Origin: Manduca sexta
Taxonomy: Eukaryota > Arthropoda > Insecta > Lepidoptera > Sphingidae
DNA: 64,000 nt
Assembly (NCBI RefSeq): GCF_014839805.1
Contig: NC_051139.1
Span: 2,046,001-2,110,000, forward strand
Reading direction: 5' to 3'
This document shows, piece by piece, positions 1 through 12,801 of the stretch. A program made the translations under genes and the position numbers. The number at the start of each line of letters is the position of its first letter. Within the stretch, counting starts at the first letter, position 1. Below the pieces are notes generated by a model. It saw only the letters and a program-made list of their open reading frames with translations. It was not told the DNA's origin and did not search any database.

Positions 1-471
1 AAGGAAATTAAAGGAGCTTTAGAATTCGTTCGACGACATTTAATTAACTGAGAGAGTTAAATAGATCATGGAAGATGATAAACTAATTAATTTACCACCA
101 AGTATGAAGTGTTATACTTGATTCATTTCTTAATCTATAAAATTAATTAATTTTCCTAGATATTTGCTAATTTTACGGACCTCCGTGACGCGAATCGGTT
201 GTTGAGCAGAAAATTTATTTTGATACTCTGGTCGGCTTTATGCTGTCAACTACTACTTGCTATTCTGTGCTGTTGGACTGAAATTCTAACAATGAAGCAA
301 TGTATTAAAGCCTTATTTGTTAGCTAAGAGTGAATTGAATGAACGAATGATAATACTTTACACCACATACTGCAAAATAAATACAACTATAATATTTAAA
401 TAAGTGCATCAGTAGGCGGTCTATAGCTAAAAAGCATTTGATCCAGACACCAGTACTAATAATGAGAGTCT

Positions 472-632
472 AAATATTACGAACTAAAGAAGCTAAATTG
501 ATCGTTAATATTATTATTATACAAGTATTTATATTACTAATCAATTATATGAAAGTCGAAATATTACGAGTTGAGGAAGCTAAATTGATCGTTAATATTA
601 TTATTTTATAAGTATTTATGATACTAACCAAA
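472..632. repeat. Diverged 87-bp tandem duplication
   Basis: Two units start at 472 and 559. Both contain AAATATTACGA, then AAGCTAAATTGATCGTTAAT, then an ATT-rich stretch ending in AAGTATTTAT. They differ by scattered substitutions, so the duplication is old. Confidence 0.75.
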
Positions 633-1518
633 TACCATAAATTCCCTATTCTAGGAGTAACTATTGTTTGTACTTTTGCCCTTATTACACACAAATAGAG
701 CCTAACTTAACTGATATGTCATCTAAATTCTACACTACGCGTGTAAGTCTGAACCCTACACCCATTTCTCAGCTCGTACCCCTCCACATTCAACCAAAAA
801 TTCATTAACCCTAGATTTTAAAAAACGATTAAACTAAATAATTTGTTAAGATAAAAGAAATATTCAAATAGCATTTTAAAGTTTCCATTAAAGAGACGCG
901 TATGGTCGTAAAGTCAGTGTTATAGCTAGACCAGGCTAGAATACCTAGGCGAGATCGGTTATCCGGTCAATGACCCTTGACAGTCGTGCACTTGGTCCGC
1001 TTAAATATTTTAGTACGTCTTGTCTATATTCAGCTAATTGGCTGTGATTGATGGTAAAAAAATTGCGATTAAAATTTGTAAACGTGTTTAGATATGAGTG
1101 ATATTGTGACGGTTTTGGATATTATGCGAACAAGTTATTGTTTTACGATATTACACGGAAGACTGCTTCCGACAAACTTGCTCGGAATTTTATACAAAGC
1201 AGTTAAAAAGTCACGTTTGCACGCTCGATGCATCTACCACGTAATAATTTGGTAAAACTGCAGAACAAGGATAAAAAACTTCCAAACTAATTCGTATCAT
1301 ATTAGCATTCATTAAAGACAAAACCTTCTCACTTCATATAACACAGAATTTTGCTCATAGAACTTTACCAACAAAAAAAAATAAGTTTTCTTATATGACA
1401 CAATATAACCTATAAGCTAATGCTTGGTATATTTATAAACCAAACAATCAGACAGCGAATTTCGGCGTTTACTTTTAACGACATCCAAATGTTTCCACAA
1501 TCTATCTCATACATATAA

Positions 1519-1582
1519 TATTATATACAGGCATCTAAATATTAAGGCTAGCCTTTCTAAGAAATATAGATGCCTATATTAG
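1519..1582. repeat. Imperfect hairpin, MITE remnant
   Basis: The arms AGGCATCTAAATATT and AATATAGATGCCT flank a centre that is itself a 12-bp palindrome (AAGGCTAGCCTT). It looks like the end-to-end remnant of a small inverted-repeat element. No flanking duplication is evident. Confidence 0.45.
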
Positions 1583-3739
1583 AGAAGCATTCGACCAGAT
1601 ATCAAACGCGCTATCTTAAGGGCAGCGCTAATTAAGGGCAACGTTAGAACTTATTTGTTACTTTCAAGTTTCAACTAACCTTTACAGTGACTGTTTAACT
1701 GCTGCTTCGGATACACGCATATATTGTACACAGAGTTATAAATAAATATCTAGAAGCATGCCTTTATATTATTTTAGTTATACAGTTTATTAACCACCGT
1801 ATACATTGTGGTAAATGGCGATAATCGCTTGATCCGACATCACGGTTCGCGATCAGCTCGGGTACACTCTATATCGCTCGGCATAATTGTTAAGAGCTTC
1901 AAACCTTTTATATTAGCCAAAATTTCGCCCAAAATTTTTCAAAGTTTGTCTTCTATTGGTATTAAGACCTCATAATATGTCAGTAGGTATCTTAAGTATT
2001 ATATTTTGAACCCAAAAAAAAAACAAAATAGAAACGCCGTTAACGTTAAACGAAGAATATTAACGATTTCTAACATTCGCTTAATTAATCCATTCAACAG
2101 AATAAGATTATCACAAGGCATGTTTAGGTCTCAGACAACGTTTCGACTACACAATATCATGAAAATACATTTCAATACATTGTAACAATAAATGGTGTGT
2201 GTTTTCCTAAGCCTCGCGATTGCATACAATAGACATCAACGCGCTATCTGCGCCTGCGCACCCGATCTCAGACACGATTCAACAAATGTGGAACAATGTG
2301 TACAAGTTGCCTATATGTACGTGCGGCATGCTGTGTTTAGATATATCAACAGTACATAAAGATGTATGTATTTTTCTAATATAAAATGGTATTTAAACAT
2401 TTCATAGTATAGTTGTATTCCTTATAGAAAACATCAAAGCACACAAAGAAAGGAAAAATCGTGAAATCGTCACTGAACTTAATTTGGAATGTGTTAAAAA
2501 GAGGAGTCACATCTAAACTTTATGAAATTTCGCTGATCGTACAAAACGTTAAGAAAAAGAAACAAGTTATACCCCCGTTTACAGCAAATAATGGCAGCAC
2601 TTAAGTAACATTGTACCTGTAACGGATATCTACCACTCATATACAAGACTTGTATCATCAATTTCGACGAAAAAAGATACCAAAAACATACATTTTCGGA
2701 CTAAAATCATTTCCTTCGCGTATTCTTCTCGGCTCTCTCTCTCGACGTAACGACCACGTCACGCAACGTAAGCACGACAATTGTCGCCAAGAAATTAGGA
2801 AAATAAATACCGCAAAGACACAAATCCAATAACTCCATAAATAACGTTAACAAGCCTTATTTAATGTAACTACAGCCTCCAAAGCTCGGTCACAACCTTT
2901 GACATTCTTATAAACGCGGGCTGCCTAATTACAAAGTTACTTTCACGTGTGCCACGCTAAAATCATCTTTACCACCCGGTAATAAGGTTCACAGCGCTAA
3001 TCAAATAAAGTTAGTAATAAAAAGCACAAAAGCGTCTACAATGCTGAACAAAGTTAATCTCAGGTTGCTTTGTACAGAAATAATAATTGTAAAAGTTTTA
3101 ATTTAGCTACTCCAGTTACAGGAGTTTGTCTTAAGGGGGATTTCCGATGATGCGATTTTGTTGAAATTATTTTATTTAAATGCATTTAACGTAATTTTAA
3201 AAGAAGGATATGATATAAAGTTTATTAATAATTAAATCTATGGCTTTTACAGACATACATTTTTATAATTATTTGTGTAATTAAATCAGTTTTAATCACA
3301 TGTAAATGTATTTACTGTCGGTAACTATAAATCCGACTTCATCAAAATATAAAAAGAATAATGAAAACCTGGTCAAAATATTGAGGTAATATTATAAAAA
3401 AAAAAAAAAAATTTGGTATAGGCACAACCAGCAAATCAATAACAATGTCGTAATCCCATTGAATCTAATAATAAAGGTCCAATCATTTGCGTCATAGTGC
3501 GACCACACCGTAATGATTATCGAAACCGCACACTAACCCCGTAATGAACCCCCCGCCCCGCCCCGCCTGACTGCTAAATTGCGAATTATAACATTATCTC
3601 CCTCTTATTCGTATCATTACTGTTGCCATGGAAACAAAGGAATTCCTTAAAATTGTTCAAGTATAACAATATGGAGGTAAATATTTTTTAAAGAATTTGT
3701 CGGTTAGTATTCTTTGAATAAAATGCGTCTCATGTTGAT

Positions 3740-4075
3740 TGAATGGTGGTAGGATATATTTTCGACGGTCGACGTGGAGATCCTTGGGGGAAGGCAGCAG
3801 TGGACTTCCTGTGGCTGAGATGATGATGATGATGAGAATATATTTTATATCCGCCCAGATAGCGACCACCGTACACGAGGTATTAAAACCCGCCATAGTG
3901 ACCCACGTGAGTCGCGTTCCGGGATCAGCCTGTGTATATCCAGTTCCAACAGGCCGGCATAATTGTGTCGACTGCCGAGGGGTAATCATCACTCGTCATA
4001 TTCTATTGGACTCCACTCCTTACCATCAGGTGCAGAGGGGTCAAATGGCGGTGCCGGTACAAAAAAACCTTTGGA
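3740..4075 (+). repeat. Dispersed repeat family R, copy 1 (interrupted)
   Basis: Contains the family core: a GTATATCCAG...AACAGGCCGGCATAATTGTGTCGAC block followed by ...CTTACCATCAGGTGC. Other copies lie near 11650, 26905, 55618 and 63815. The 55618 copy is continuous where this one is split, which shows that the 75 bp at 3763-3837 were inserted later. The class of the element is not clear to me. Confidence 0.75.
3763..3837 (+). mobile_element. 75-bp LINE 3' tail with target-site duplication
   Basis: The insert carries GCAGTGGACTTCCTGTGGCTGAG followed by a GAT microsatellite, a 3' end shared with copies at 45485-45595 and 61606-61761. It is flanked by the 9-bp direct repeat ATATATTTT at 3754-3762 and 3838-3846. 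This is a severely 5'-truncated retro-insertion into repeat R. An RTE-like LINE is my guess for the parent, from the GATGAT tail. Confidence 0.75.
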
Positions 4076-4819
4076 TTTAGACTGTACGCTACTGGTCATC
4101 AGGTAGTGAAATCCACGAATGTATAAAATAGACAAATCGAGTAAAAAGCAGTCAAATATGTGAGAGAGCGAGAGAATATAGAACAATATCTACTCTACAT
4201 ACCTGCGGTAAAAAAATGGAACTGCGCCACATAGACGTTTTGTCTATTTCTACAGATGCTTCTTTTTGTGAGGATTATGATTACTCTCCTGTATGGCGTA
4301 AGTCATTCAAATCGGGTTAAAACAACCTGAAACTAGTAAAAAAACTAAATTGTACAAAACAAATATTTTAATAAAGTACTAACATAATAAGAAAACTATT
4401 ATGTACTTAACAAACAAATTAGTATTGAAATACACGTCATTCTAATGGTTTACTTTACTTGCAGATAAAACTGGTTGTAGATACAGCAGCCACTTTCAAC
4501 AACGTTGATAAATTAGCTGCGATTGTGCCTAACAGCCAACTATGTACAGGGTGTATTTTCATAATAAAACCTCATTTGTCGCGTGATAACTTATTCTGGT
4601 TCTACAACCGGGTTTCTGGGTTTTCTCAACTCAGATAAAAGTAATAGGCGATTATTTTCTTAACTTGTTTGTAAAGTTAAAAAGCAGCGTGTTTTGATTG
4701 TTACGCCGAGATCCTGGATTTCCCTAAGCCAGGCTGTAAAATGAATTAGTAAAATAACCTTAATTACATGTGTCATTAAACTCCAGAGGACTCGTGGCAC
4801 ACTTTAGATACTTTATTTA

Positions 4820-4935
4820 ATATTATAAATACGAAAATGTGTGAAGTTATTTAGATGTATATTAGAACTTATTAATATCCTCTGTAGTTAAAATAAAAGC
4901 AGAAACTGCTAAACGGGTTTGAATGAAATCATGTA
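4820..4935 (+). repeat. Degenerate dispersed repeat, family T
   Basis: Shows the TATTATAAATACGAAAATGTGTG start and GCAGAAACTGCTAAACGG block also seen near 6290, 16005, 23745 and 24355. The same layout (TATAAATGCGAAAG ... ACTAAACGGATT ... CCCGGTAATTTGCTCCC) is very common in lepidopteran genomes. Confidence 0.55.
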
Positions 4936-6284
4936 TGTAGATAGACCATATCTTCAATTAATATATGGACTCCTTTTTTATTCGAAAAAAACAGCTTTTT
5001 GTCCATGGCTTTCTTACAGACGGAGTCGCAAACAACACCTTGTACCTCAAAAACCAAACAAGGAATCGCCTGTCACTAGCTATTATTCCCACTCTGTATA
5101 GCAACAGCAGCTACAAGTTATAATACTGGAAATAATTATGTACAACGAACAGATAACTTAACAGAGTAATGACTCATTCATTTGTTTACTAGTTTACTGT
5201 CCCACCACTGCATGCGTGGAAGTACGAAAAACATCCCCTTCGCACTTTTCTGGGATTAAAAGTAAAATGCCATCATATTTCTGACGTCAATCATTATACA
5301 AATACTACTTTGTTCTTGTTTAACATTGTAGTCATTGTAAATTCTCTTTATTATGAAATTTGATATCTAATGTCTTAGGATGTTGCGCGTAGTGCAAAGA
5401 GACGCAGTAGTATATAATTGAAATTCTGCGTTTTAACTGTTACCGCATTATCGGTTTGCTTCACAATTGAGTAGAAATAATCGAAACGAAATAAAATAAT
5501 TTATTTGAACCTGTAAAATGATATACATTATTTAGATTCCGTCAATATTAACTCTACTCAGTTCGGAAAGCAGTTCTCACTATAGAAGAACGAGCAAGAA
5601 ACTCTGGTGACGCTCTTTTAAAAATCAGTTGAAAATATTAAGTAACACAAAAATACTATGATTTAAAGCGCTACCAAATATTACAACGCGCAATGATCGC
5701 ACGAAGATCTTCCAGTGAATAAGAGATGAAGCATACATTTACACTTTGAAAGCATATACAACCTTCAGCGATGAAACTCAACGGTCCCTCGAGAAATTTA
5801 GTCATCTCAGTCTCCAACTGGAGGAAGCTTTAACGTGTGCAGAATAAACAAATTATTTGATTGACGTTTAAGAAATGGGAAATATGGGAGGTACTGGGTA
5901 ATTTAAAATTTAAAGTCAAATGTGAATAAAGTGTCCAATCGTAAGTCTCGGATTCAGACAGAGTTAAGCAGAAGCGCAATTAGTGCAACTATTTTCGTTG
6001 TTTATTCCGTCTCATGATATGATAGGGTACGCGCCTGTCGCCTCCGAGCTGATGGTGATCACAAAAACTAAATATCAAAAGTTATGCAGAATAGACGACC
6101 ACAAGCTAAGCCAACATTGCAGGCGTCGCACCACACTTTGGTAGAAAACAGACAGCGTCTGGCGAGGCTGCGGTCTCGCTCCGTGTTTACCTCACACAAA
6201 CAGACACGTGCTGAATATTGTTTCTTAGATATTACAAATGCCGTTTTCTGTTCAACGTCTAATCTTATTTCTTAGTAATATCAT

Positions 6285-6460
6285 AAACGCGAATGTTAAG
6301 GAAAATGTTTGTTAGAAGTAAACGCAGTAACCACTAAACGGATTTGGATGGAATTTGCAAACGGATAGATTAGTTCCTGGATAACATACTGAGATTATCC
6401 CAGTAATTTGCTCCCGAGAGAAATATTTAAATTCTTATCTTATTTCTGAGTAGATGACAT
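6285..6460 (+). repeat. Degenerate dispersed repeat, family T
   Basis: AACCACTAAACGGATTTGGATGGAATTTG, then CCCAGTAATTTGCTCCCG, match the family layout near 4820, 16005 and 23745. It has no coding capacity. Confidence 0.6.
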
Positions 6461-7395
6461 CATATAGATCACTCTAAGGAACACTACAATAATTTAGGTA
6501 TTTTTGTGGCTGGATTTTTTTCACGAAGCCGCGATTAACACGTAGGCATGAATATAATTTAATTAATTATCAGGACCAAACACTAAAAAAAGTAAACTGT
6601 GTTAACATATTTTATTTATACATACAATTGCAAAAATATAGTCTTGACTCTACTTTTATCGGTAACTATAATGGACTTTCGGTTCCAAATACCAAAATTT
6701 AAAACTACATTCAATAGAACTTAGCCACAAAAACTAGCCAATTAAAAAAATAAACATTTTCTTTATTCTTTAAGTAATGGCAATCTAATCTACTTAATTA
6801 AAACAAAATATCTCTCTTAGTGACAGAAAACGCGCAACTACAACCAGAGAAATTAAATCTGATTTTCTGCACTTAATTTTTTCGTAACGTAGTTGATACC
6901 AAAAAGATGTTCTAGAAACTTCTTTAGAAAGTCAAATTCCATCATATTCAGAGGTAGTTAAAACGAAATCAGCGAGACAACTTTAGGTATAATCAATCCT
7001 AAAAACCATCTCAATAATTTAATCTGAGGTTTACATCTCAAACAAGAGTTGAACATGAATGTTCTATGAACATTAGATATTTATCGAGCGCTGTATTAAT
7101 ATTAAACCGTAAGCCCGCGGCTAAATTTCTCTAACATTCGGGAAGTTGTTTTTTAATGACACCTAAGATTTCTATAGAACTAAAGTATTAGACCAGGTCG
7201 TTCACAATAGAGTTTTACAATAGATTTGAAATAGCAAAAGAATGCATGGTCCTAGACTGGTTATTAACAATAGCTTATTCTAATACCAAAAATTTCATTG
7301 AACATTAAATGTATTGTTATGTCATGCATGACGTCAGAAATAGACAAATGGGACGCCCCAGAGACATGCTACTTTTTGAATTAAAGGGATCTGAA

Positions 7396-7561
7396 ATAAA
7401 ATTATTTTGCAGATTTTAACGCGGTTTATAAATTATAATTGTCTCCCGACGTTTCAAAGCCTTTGCCGGACCTGTCCGCCCCGTGACCACGAAGTGACCA
7501 CGAATTATTATAATAATTATTATTATTAAAAACCGCGATATAATCCGCAAAATAATTTTAT
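7396..7561. mobile_element. 166-bp inverted-repeat (MITE-like) element
   Basis: The ends are near-perfect inverted repeats of about 32 bp: ATAAAATTATTTTGC at 7396 and GCAAAATAATTTTAT ending at 7561, each followed inward by a CGCGGTTT / AAACCGCG block. The interior carries TCTCCCGACGTTTC and CCGTGACCACGAAG, related to the sequence at 33285-33400. There is no coding capacity. Confidence 0.7.
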
Positions 7562-10500
7562 ATCAATGTCTAACATTAAGTGCGTAAACATAAGAAATCA
7601 TAAAGCGATGTGATTTAGATCAAAATTATTACTAGGTAAGTAATTTGGCTGTAATGGAAGCCACATAAATATATTTGCTTTATCTATATTCTCCTATATT
7701 TTTCCATGTCAAAAGGTGCTATTCATTTATCGTAATCTGTACTACAACAAAATATAATTAAGTTAAAATAAATTGACAAACTATAGACTATAGCAACAAT
7801 GTATTAAATTATGTACATAATATTATATTTGCAATATATTTAACGCCCGGGCCCCATTAACACTCAACAGGTAATATTATACTGGCATAGAGCAACGACC
7901 GATATGGGCCAAAATTATATATTTTGCACAAAACAAGTTATGCGCCATTTTACGACGTTGTAGTTTCGGTATGTTGAAGTAATTTTGGTTTTTCTCTCCT
8001 TTTTTGTCACATCCACATTTGTTCTAATTTAATCAACACAAACACTGGTGGTTAGGGCACTTTTTTTGTTTGATTTAGATTTGATTTGATTCTTAAGGAG
8101 AAGGCAAAGGCTCTCAGCCATACAGCCTGGTTAGGGCACTTAATAAAATAACTTCTAGTAACTTTTTTTTTCACCCGGATACTCTACGACCCTTGTATCA
8201 CAATGCCATCGTGTCTATGGTGCGAAAGACGTTACCATCTTTATGGCACCATTTACGCATCCCATTTTATACATAATCCATTAATTGCCCCGGATTGGGG
8301 CCGCTTTTTTCAACCTCACGCTAGTTTTTTGTTCACCAAGCACCTGTGCCTAAAAACCGACCCTTCGATTTCGATGACTAGTTATTTTTGTATAAATAAA
8401 CCACGACTGTACATTCAAAACGCATTGATATTTGGACTGAATCCAGAAAGATTTAGGGTCTACTTTTCATTGACTGCATTTAATGTTTTACGTAAATTCT
8501 TTTCAAACGCACGATGAGAAGAGTTGAGCACGGACAAGCCCGGGGAAGCAGGTAGAAAATCAATTGTTATTGAACGTCAGATATTCTCATAATAATACAA
8601 ATATATTTATCGTCCTTTGCGGAGAATAGGCGCGTAACAAAAGACATTATGTTAGATTAGCTTTGTCATTTCGGTGACGGTTTTTGACACGATGGGACGC
8701 TATTGACAAAAGTCACTAGCCGTGAACACGTTTGAGGACAGGTGTCATGTCATAAATAAATTCAGTAATGTCTACTAGTGAAGCCGATCTTAAAATAAAT
8801 AATTTATATCGGAATAACTCAATAACAATGCAAAAATATTTTTTTAGTTTCAAGGCAAGTTAAAAAATTCAACAGCAGTGTTTTTGGTCAATTTTCACTG
8901 TATGTCCATAAATAATTAACTAATAATACTGTTTAATGTCTATGTGGATAAGGAATCAATATAAAATTTAAAAAAAAACGCAAAAACATGATTAAATATG
9001 AACAAAATTCATATTTTTTTAATCGACGTAAGTTGATGACTTACCATAGCCACCCATAAGCGACATAGTTCAATTAATAATATGTCAAACATCAAAAGAC
9101 AACAATAAATTAAAATATTTATCGCCGTATTTCTGCCGGCGATCTCCTGCGTGCATTATGTCACTGCATGTCTGGATTTTCTCTCGACGCGCCCTTATGC
9201 GCATAAATTGCAATTAAGCTGCAGGCCGGCTAGCGGCTGTCAGCTCACCTGCCTGCATGAAATCATAATTTCATTGTATTATTAAGAATGTTAGATGCTA
9301 TGAAATTCCAGTGTCTGGCATAATCCGGCCGCATACTGCAAATGCTTATATAATAAGTTGCTTTTTACGTCGAGATAACCAAATTTTATGCTGATATTAA
9401 ACGCCTGCTGTTAAACAATAGCAATAAGACTCGCAAATTTAAATTATAAAACTTTGTATTACACTAAAGTCTAATTTTATGGCTCCTCTGGTCATCCCAA
9501 GACTTTAAATTTTAAGCCTCGTATACAAGACTGGTTGCACACTGATGATTTACGGTAAATATATAAATAATACGTAGATGTGTAAGTGCTCCGAATTTCG
9601 AACCCCAAGGTACAAGAGCGCACATCGAAACGATCTATGTTGCAATATTGAATTCATCTGACTTAATAGTTATTATCATATTATACTATGAACACACACA
9701 TAACACAAAATAGTATCATCGTGTCCAAGATAATTCTGATTCGAGGGATAGTGATACTTATTTCGTCGTAGTGACAGGAAATAGCATTTCGAAATTAATA
9801 AAGTTAACGCTTAAGTATATGGATGTAGGTACACCATACATATAACAATTAAATACTGGTGATAATTTTAGTTATTTGATGAACATGTAAGCGTAACCAT
9901 AGTAATAATTGATAAAAGGTTACTTTATCTATAAAGGGAGTGGAACTCGCGACGTGATTGGAAAGCAAAAACATAAACGCATATTAACTACTTTAGTTGG
10001 ACTTTCCTGGAAGGGAAAAGTTACCTAACTTTCATCCATAAAACTAATACGATTATTTTAATACATATTTACGTCCAAAATAATTCAATCTCATGTCACT
10101 AAATCCGGCCACTATCGTACTGTTCTAAACCATTGAGCGTACAAAATAAACAAGCTTAATAAAATTAATAGATCCAAACAAAGAACTACTCGAGTTGAAA
10201 TAAACGTTTTGAATAACCGCACTATCTATAGATAGAAGGTACGAGATTAGAAAACGATTGTTTCTTAATGCAAGTATCGTGCAGTCTCCCGGTGAATTTA
10301 TTTTATTTTATACGATCAGAAGAAAGTACGCAGCGAGGCGGCGGCGGTACAACCGACCCGACCGGTTATGCTAACATCCATTGTGGTCAGTTTTTGTACA
10401 CCAAACTCGCCGCTAGCCTGCGTACGAAGGGTTCGCCAAAATAAAAATACGTTCATGAGTAAATTTTAATGCTAAGTTGCTTTAAACAATTTGCTTTTGC

Positions 10501-11170
10501 GCACTTGATGCTTATGCGCATTACTGCATCCGGAGCTGTTGAGAGAGGCGGTTGATGTCAATTTTATACAGTAATGCTAATTAAACGAGTTTTTAAAGAA
10601 TAATTTTGCAAATGAGAGTACCAAGGATAGTTTGCGAGGACAATTTAAATTAATATAGTCATTGATGAGACAAAAATTGCATGACAGGAATTTCCGAGAA
10701 CGTTGCTACGTAGAGCCAAATCGGAACGATTACATTGTTGCAACTTGCCTGCGATTATTTTCGCTAATATATGTATATGACTTTACATAATTTTCTCGGA
10801 ATGAGGTGGATAGAGGTGAAATTCCATCAAGATAACACTTTATACTGCGATTTAAGACCCCAGACTTTAAAGGTCGCGAACTTAAAACACTGTGTTGGGC
10901 ACTTGTACCTACATAATGTTATTATTTATTACGGTGAATCACCAGACTACTGCACACCTGTTATTTGTATAGGTACATTTAAATATGATTGTATTTTTGA
11001 GAACCACTTAATAATAATAAAATATAATTTCCTTTTGCTAATAAACGTTTGTTTATGTCGCGAGAAAGAATTAAATTTACACTTATATTTAAAGCTGAGG
11101 AGTTTGTTTGCGCTAAACTCAGGGATTATCTAACCGGTTCAAAAATTCCTAATAGGAAGCTACTTTACTC
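7562..11170. other. Gene-free stretch
   Basis: AT-rich non-coding sequence. The open frames at 8203-8517 and 10771-11133 have no family motif, no amphipathic pattern and no splice context, so I treat them as chance. A repeat fragment sits at 8085-8140. No RNA gene is recognised. Confidence 0.45.
8085..8140 (-). repeat. Short repeat fragment shared with 17416-17477
   Basis: Reads TCTTAAGGAGAAGGCAAAGGCTCTCAGCCATACAGCC, the reverse complement of the insert at 17416-17477 with few differences. Both appear to be 3' fragments of one retroelement. Confidence 0.7.
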
Positions 11171-11239
11171 CTGAGTACTAAGGCTACTATTTATCGCGGG
11201 AAAAATTTATCCGCGATAAATAGTAGCCTTAATACTCAG
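11171..11239. repeat. Near-perfect 30-bp-arm hairpin
   Basis: The arms 11171-11200 and 11211-11239 pair almost completely (CTGAGTACTAAGGCTACTAT against ATAGTAGCCTTAATACTCAG) around a 10-nt loop. The arm resembles the AAATAGTAGCCT piece common to lepidopteran repeats, so a head-to-head pair of repeat fragments is likelier than a microRNA. Confidence 0.75.
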
Positions 11240-11644
11240 GCAAAAGCTAGTAGAATATGAATTTACCTTTCCTTGCTATAAAATAATAGCAAAATACGAT
11301 ACGTTTAATATAAAAATAAATAAATTTATTTTAATAAGCAAAATTTTCTAGGTCGCCTTAACGGATATAATTTAAACGAACAACTTTACAACATGTCATG
11401 TGAAAGTAGTTAAACTTTTCGGATCAACCTACATCTGTTATTATTTTGACAGTTTAGCCAAAAATAATTGATTAACGAAACATAAACTTAAGATGGTTTT
11501 ACATTTTTATTTCATTCCACACCTTCGAAATCAAACAAATCATGCCAACTTTTGAGTATGCTTATAACATATAAATTTTTTAAAATGTATATTAAAAATA
11601 TGTGTAGTTACAGAATCCAATGGGCTGATACCACTTGAATGGTT

Positions 11645-11895
11645 ACTGGTTTGTTTTTTTTTTTATCGGGCACGGCAAAGTTATACCACTGCACTTGGTA
11701 AATGGAGTGAGGTCCACTAGACTATCAACTGACGAGATGATTATCCCCCGGTAGTCGACACAATTATGCCGGGCTGTCGGATATACACAGGCTGATCCTG
11801 GAACGCGATACACTCACATGGGCCATTCTGGCGGGATCCAACACCTTGTGTACGATACCTAGTCTTTAATATACCCTACCACCAGCGAAAGTATC
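11645..11895 (-). repeat. Dispersed repeat family R, copy 2 (inverted)
   Basis: Carries GTCGACACAATTATGCCGG, ATACACAGGCTGATCC and CACCTTGTGTACGAT in the same order as the inverse of copy 1. It ends at ATACCCTACCACCAGC. Confidence 0.75.
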
Positions 11896-11959
11896 TGCAA
11901 ATCTAGATAGGTGATAACACCCCTGTTCCTCTCCTGATTTTTCTCTAAACCCATGAACG

Positions 11960-12175
11960 CATTTTTTATTTCATGGTAGGTATTCCACATTGTGGGAATG
12001 TAGGTATAAGTTTTGGAGATAACTTATGTAACAGATGACCCACATGCGTTTGTCGACCTATGGAATTAAAAATAATAAAGAATCTTATAAAATTTTGCTA
12101 GATCTGAGAACCTAACTCAGGACCTCCAGGTTTCAACCAATATAGTTACCGCTACGCCAAGGAGGCACGTTTCTC
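11960..12175 (-). mobile_element. tRNA-derived SINE, minus strand
   Basis: Read on the minus strand, a tRNA-like head begins near 12170 with a box-A-like TGGCGTAGCGGTAAC and a box-B-like GGTTGAAACCTGG. The body differs from the SINE at 12275, so this is a second family. The 3' end is uncertain. Confidence 0.6.
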
Positions 12176-12263
12176 GGATATCCAATATTAATAAACCAAA
12201 GTAATAAAACAAATATTAATTACAATTAATTTTACATAATTCACATATTCATTTTGATATTAA

Positions 12264-12553
12264 ATTACGTTTCACTACTTACTGGACTGCCTCGGTGGCG
12301 TAGTTGTATTGCATGTCCGGTACAATAGCGCTCTGAGGTCCTGGGTTCGAATCCCGGGTCGGGTAAAGTGATATTTGGGTTTTTCTGCTCAGTATCAGCC
12401 CGGAGTCTGGAATTTGTGCCCGATATGGCGATAGGCTCGCCCCCTATCACATCATGGGACGGAACATACTTGGCGAAAAGTGGGTGCCGTAGTTGCGCCT
12501 CTGCATACCCCTTCGGGGATAAATGCGTGATGTTATGTATGTATTACGTTTCA
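12264..12553 (+). mobile_element. Intact tRNA-derived SINE with 11-bp target-site duplication
   Basis: The head has box A (TGGCGTAGTTG) and box B (GGTTCGAATCC at 12344-12354). The body carries GCGATAGGCTCGCCCCCTAT and CATCATGGGACGGAA, shared with copies near 27804, 55092 and 56325. The direct repeat ATTACGTTTCA flanks it at 12264-12274 and 12543-12553, so the whole insertion is 12275-12542. Although tRNA-like it is not a functional tRNA gene: the acceptor stem and anticodon arm do not fold properly. It lies about 260 bp upstream of the MIC19 start codon. Confidence 0.88.
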
Positions 12554-12801
12554 TTTATTTTTCTAGATAATAATCAATTACATTGCCATCTATCGTCGAA
12601 TAGATAAATTAAATAACAGAGCATAAAGAAGACTTTTTGACCAACGAATGGAGAATGTCTTTCCTTATGGCATCATTTTTAACCTGTGATTATATTTTCT
12701 AAAAGCTGTGACACTATGGTCGGTCAATGTCTGATATGACAAAATGTCTTTTTGACGTATTTCGCCGACAAAAAATATTTGGAAAATATATTTTATAAAC
12801 C

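Larger units (their letters stand above)
1..3739. other. Gene-free left flank, AT-rich
   Basis: I find no open frame with splice support or a recognisable protein on either strand. The short open frames here are AT-rich with no family motif. The stretch holds a diverged tandem duplication, a small hairpin and scattered degenerate repeat. It could be intergenic or part of a long intron of a gene outside the window; the sequence does not decide. Confidence 0.5.
4076..7395. other. Gene-free stretch with degenerate repeats
   Basis: No exon is supported. Two degenerate copies of one dispersed repeat (about 4820-4935 and 6290-6460) are the only structure I can name. The small open frames near 4919 and 6084 have no splice context and no motif. 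Confidence 0.45.

Noticed and set aside
8203..8517. 104-codon open frame in the left flank
   Set aside because: No motif, no splice context, no GC rise. Similar frames arise by chance at this length in AT-rich DNA.
12283..12360. Possible tRNA gene
   Set aside because: Boxes A and B are present, but the cloverleaf is poor, a SINE body follows, and the unit is flanked by a target-site duplication.
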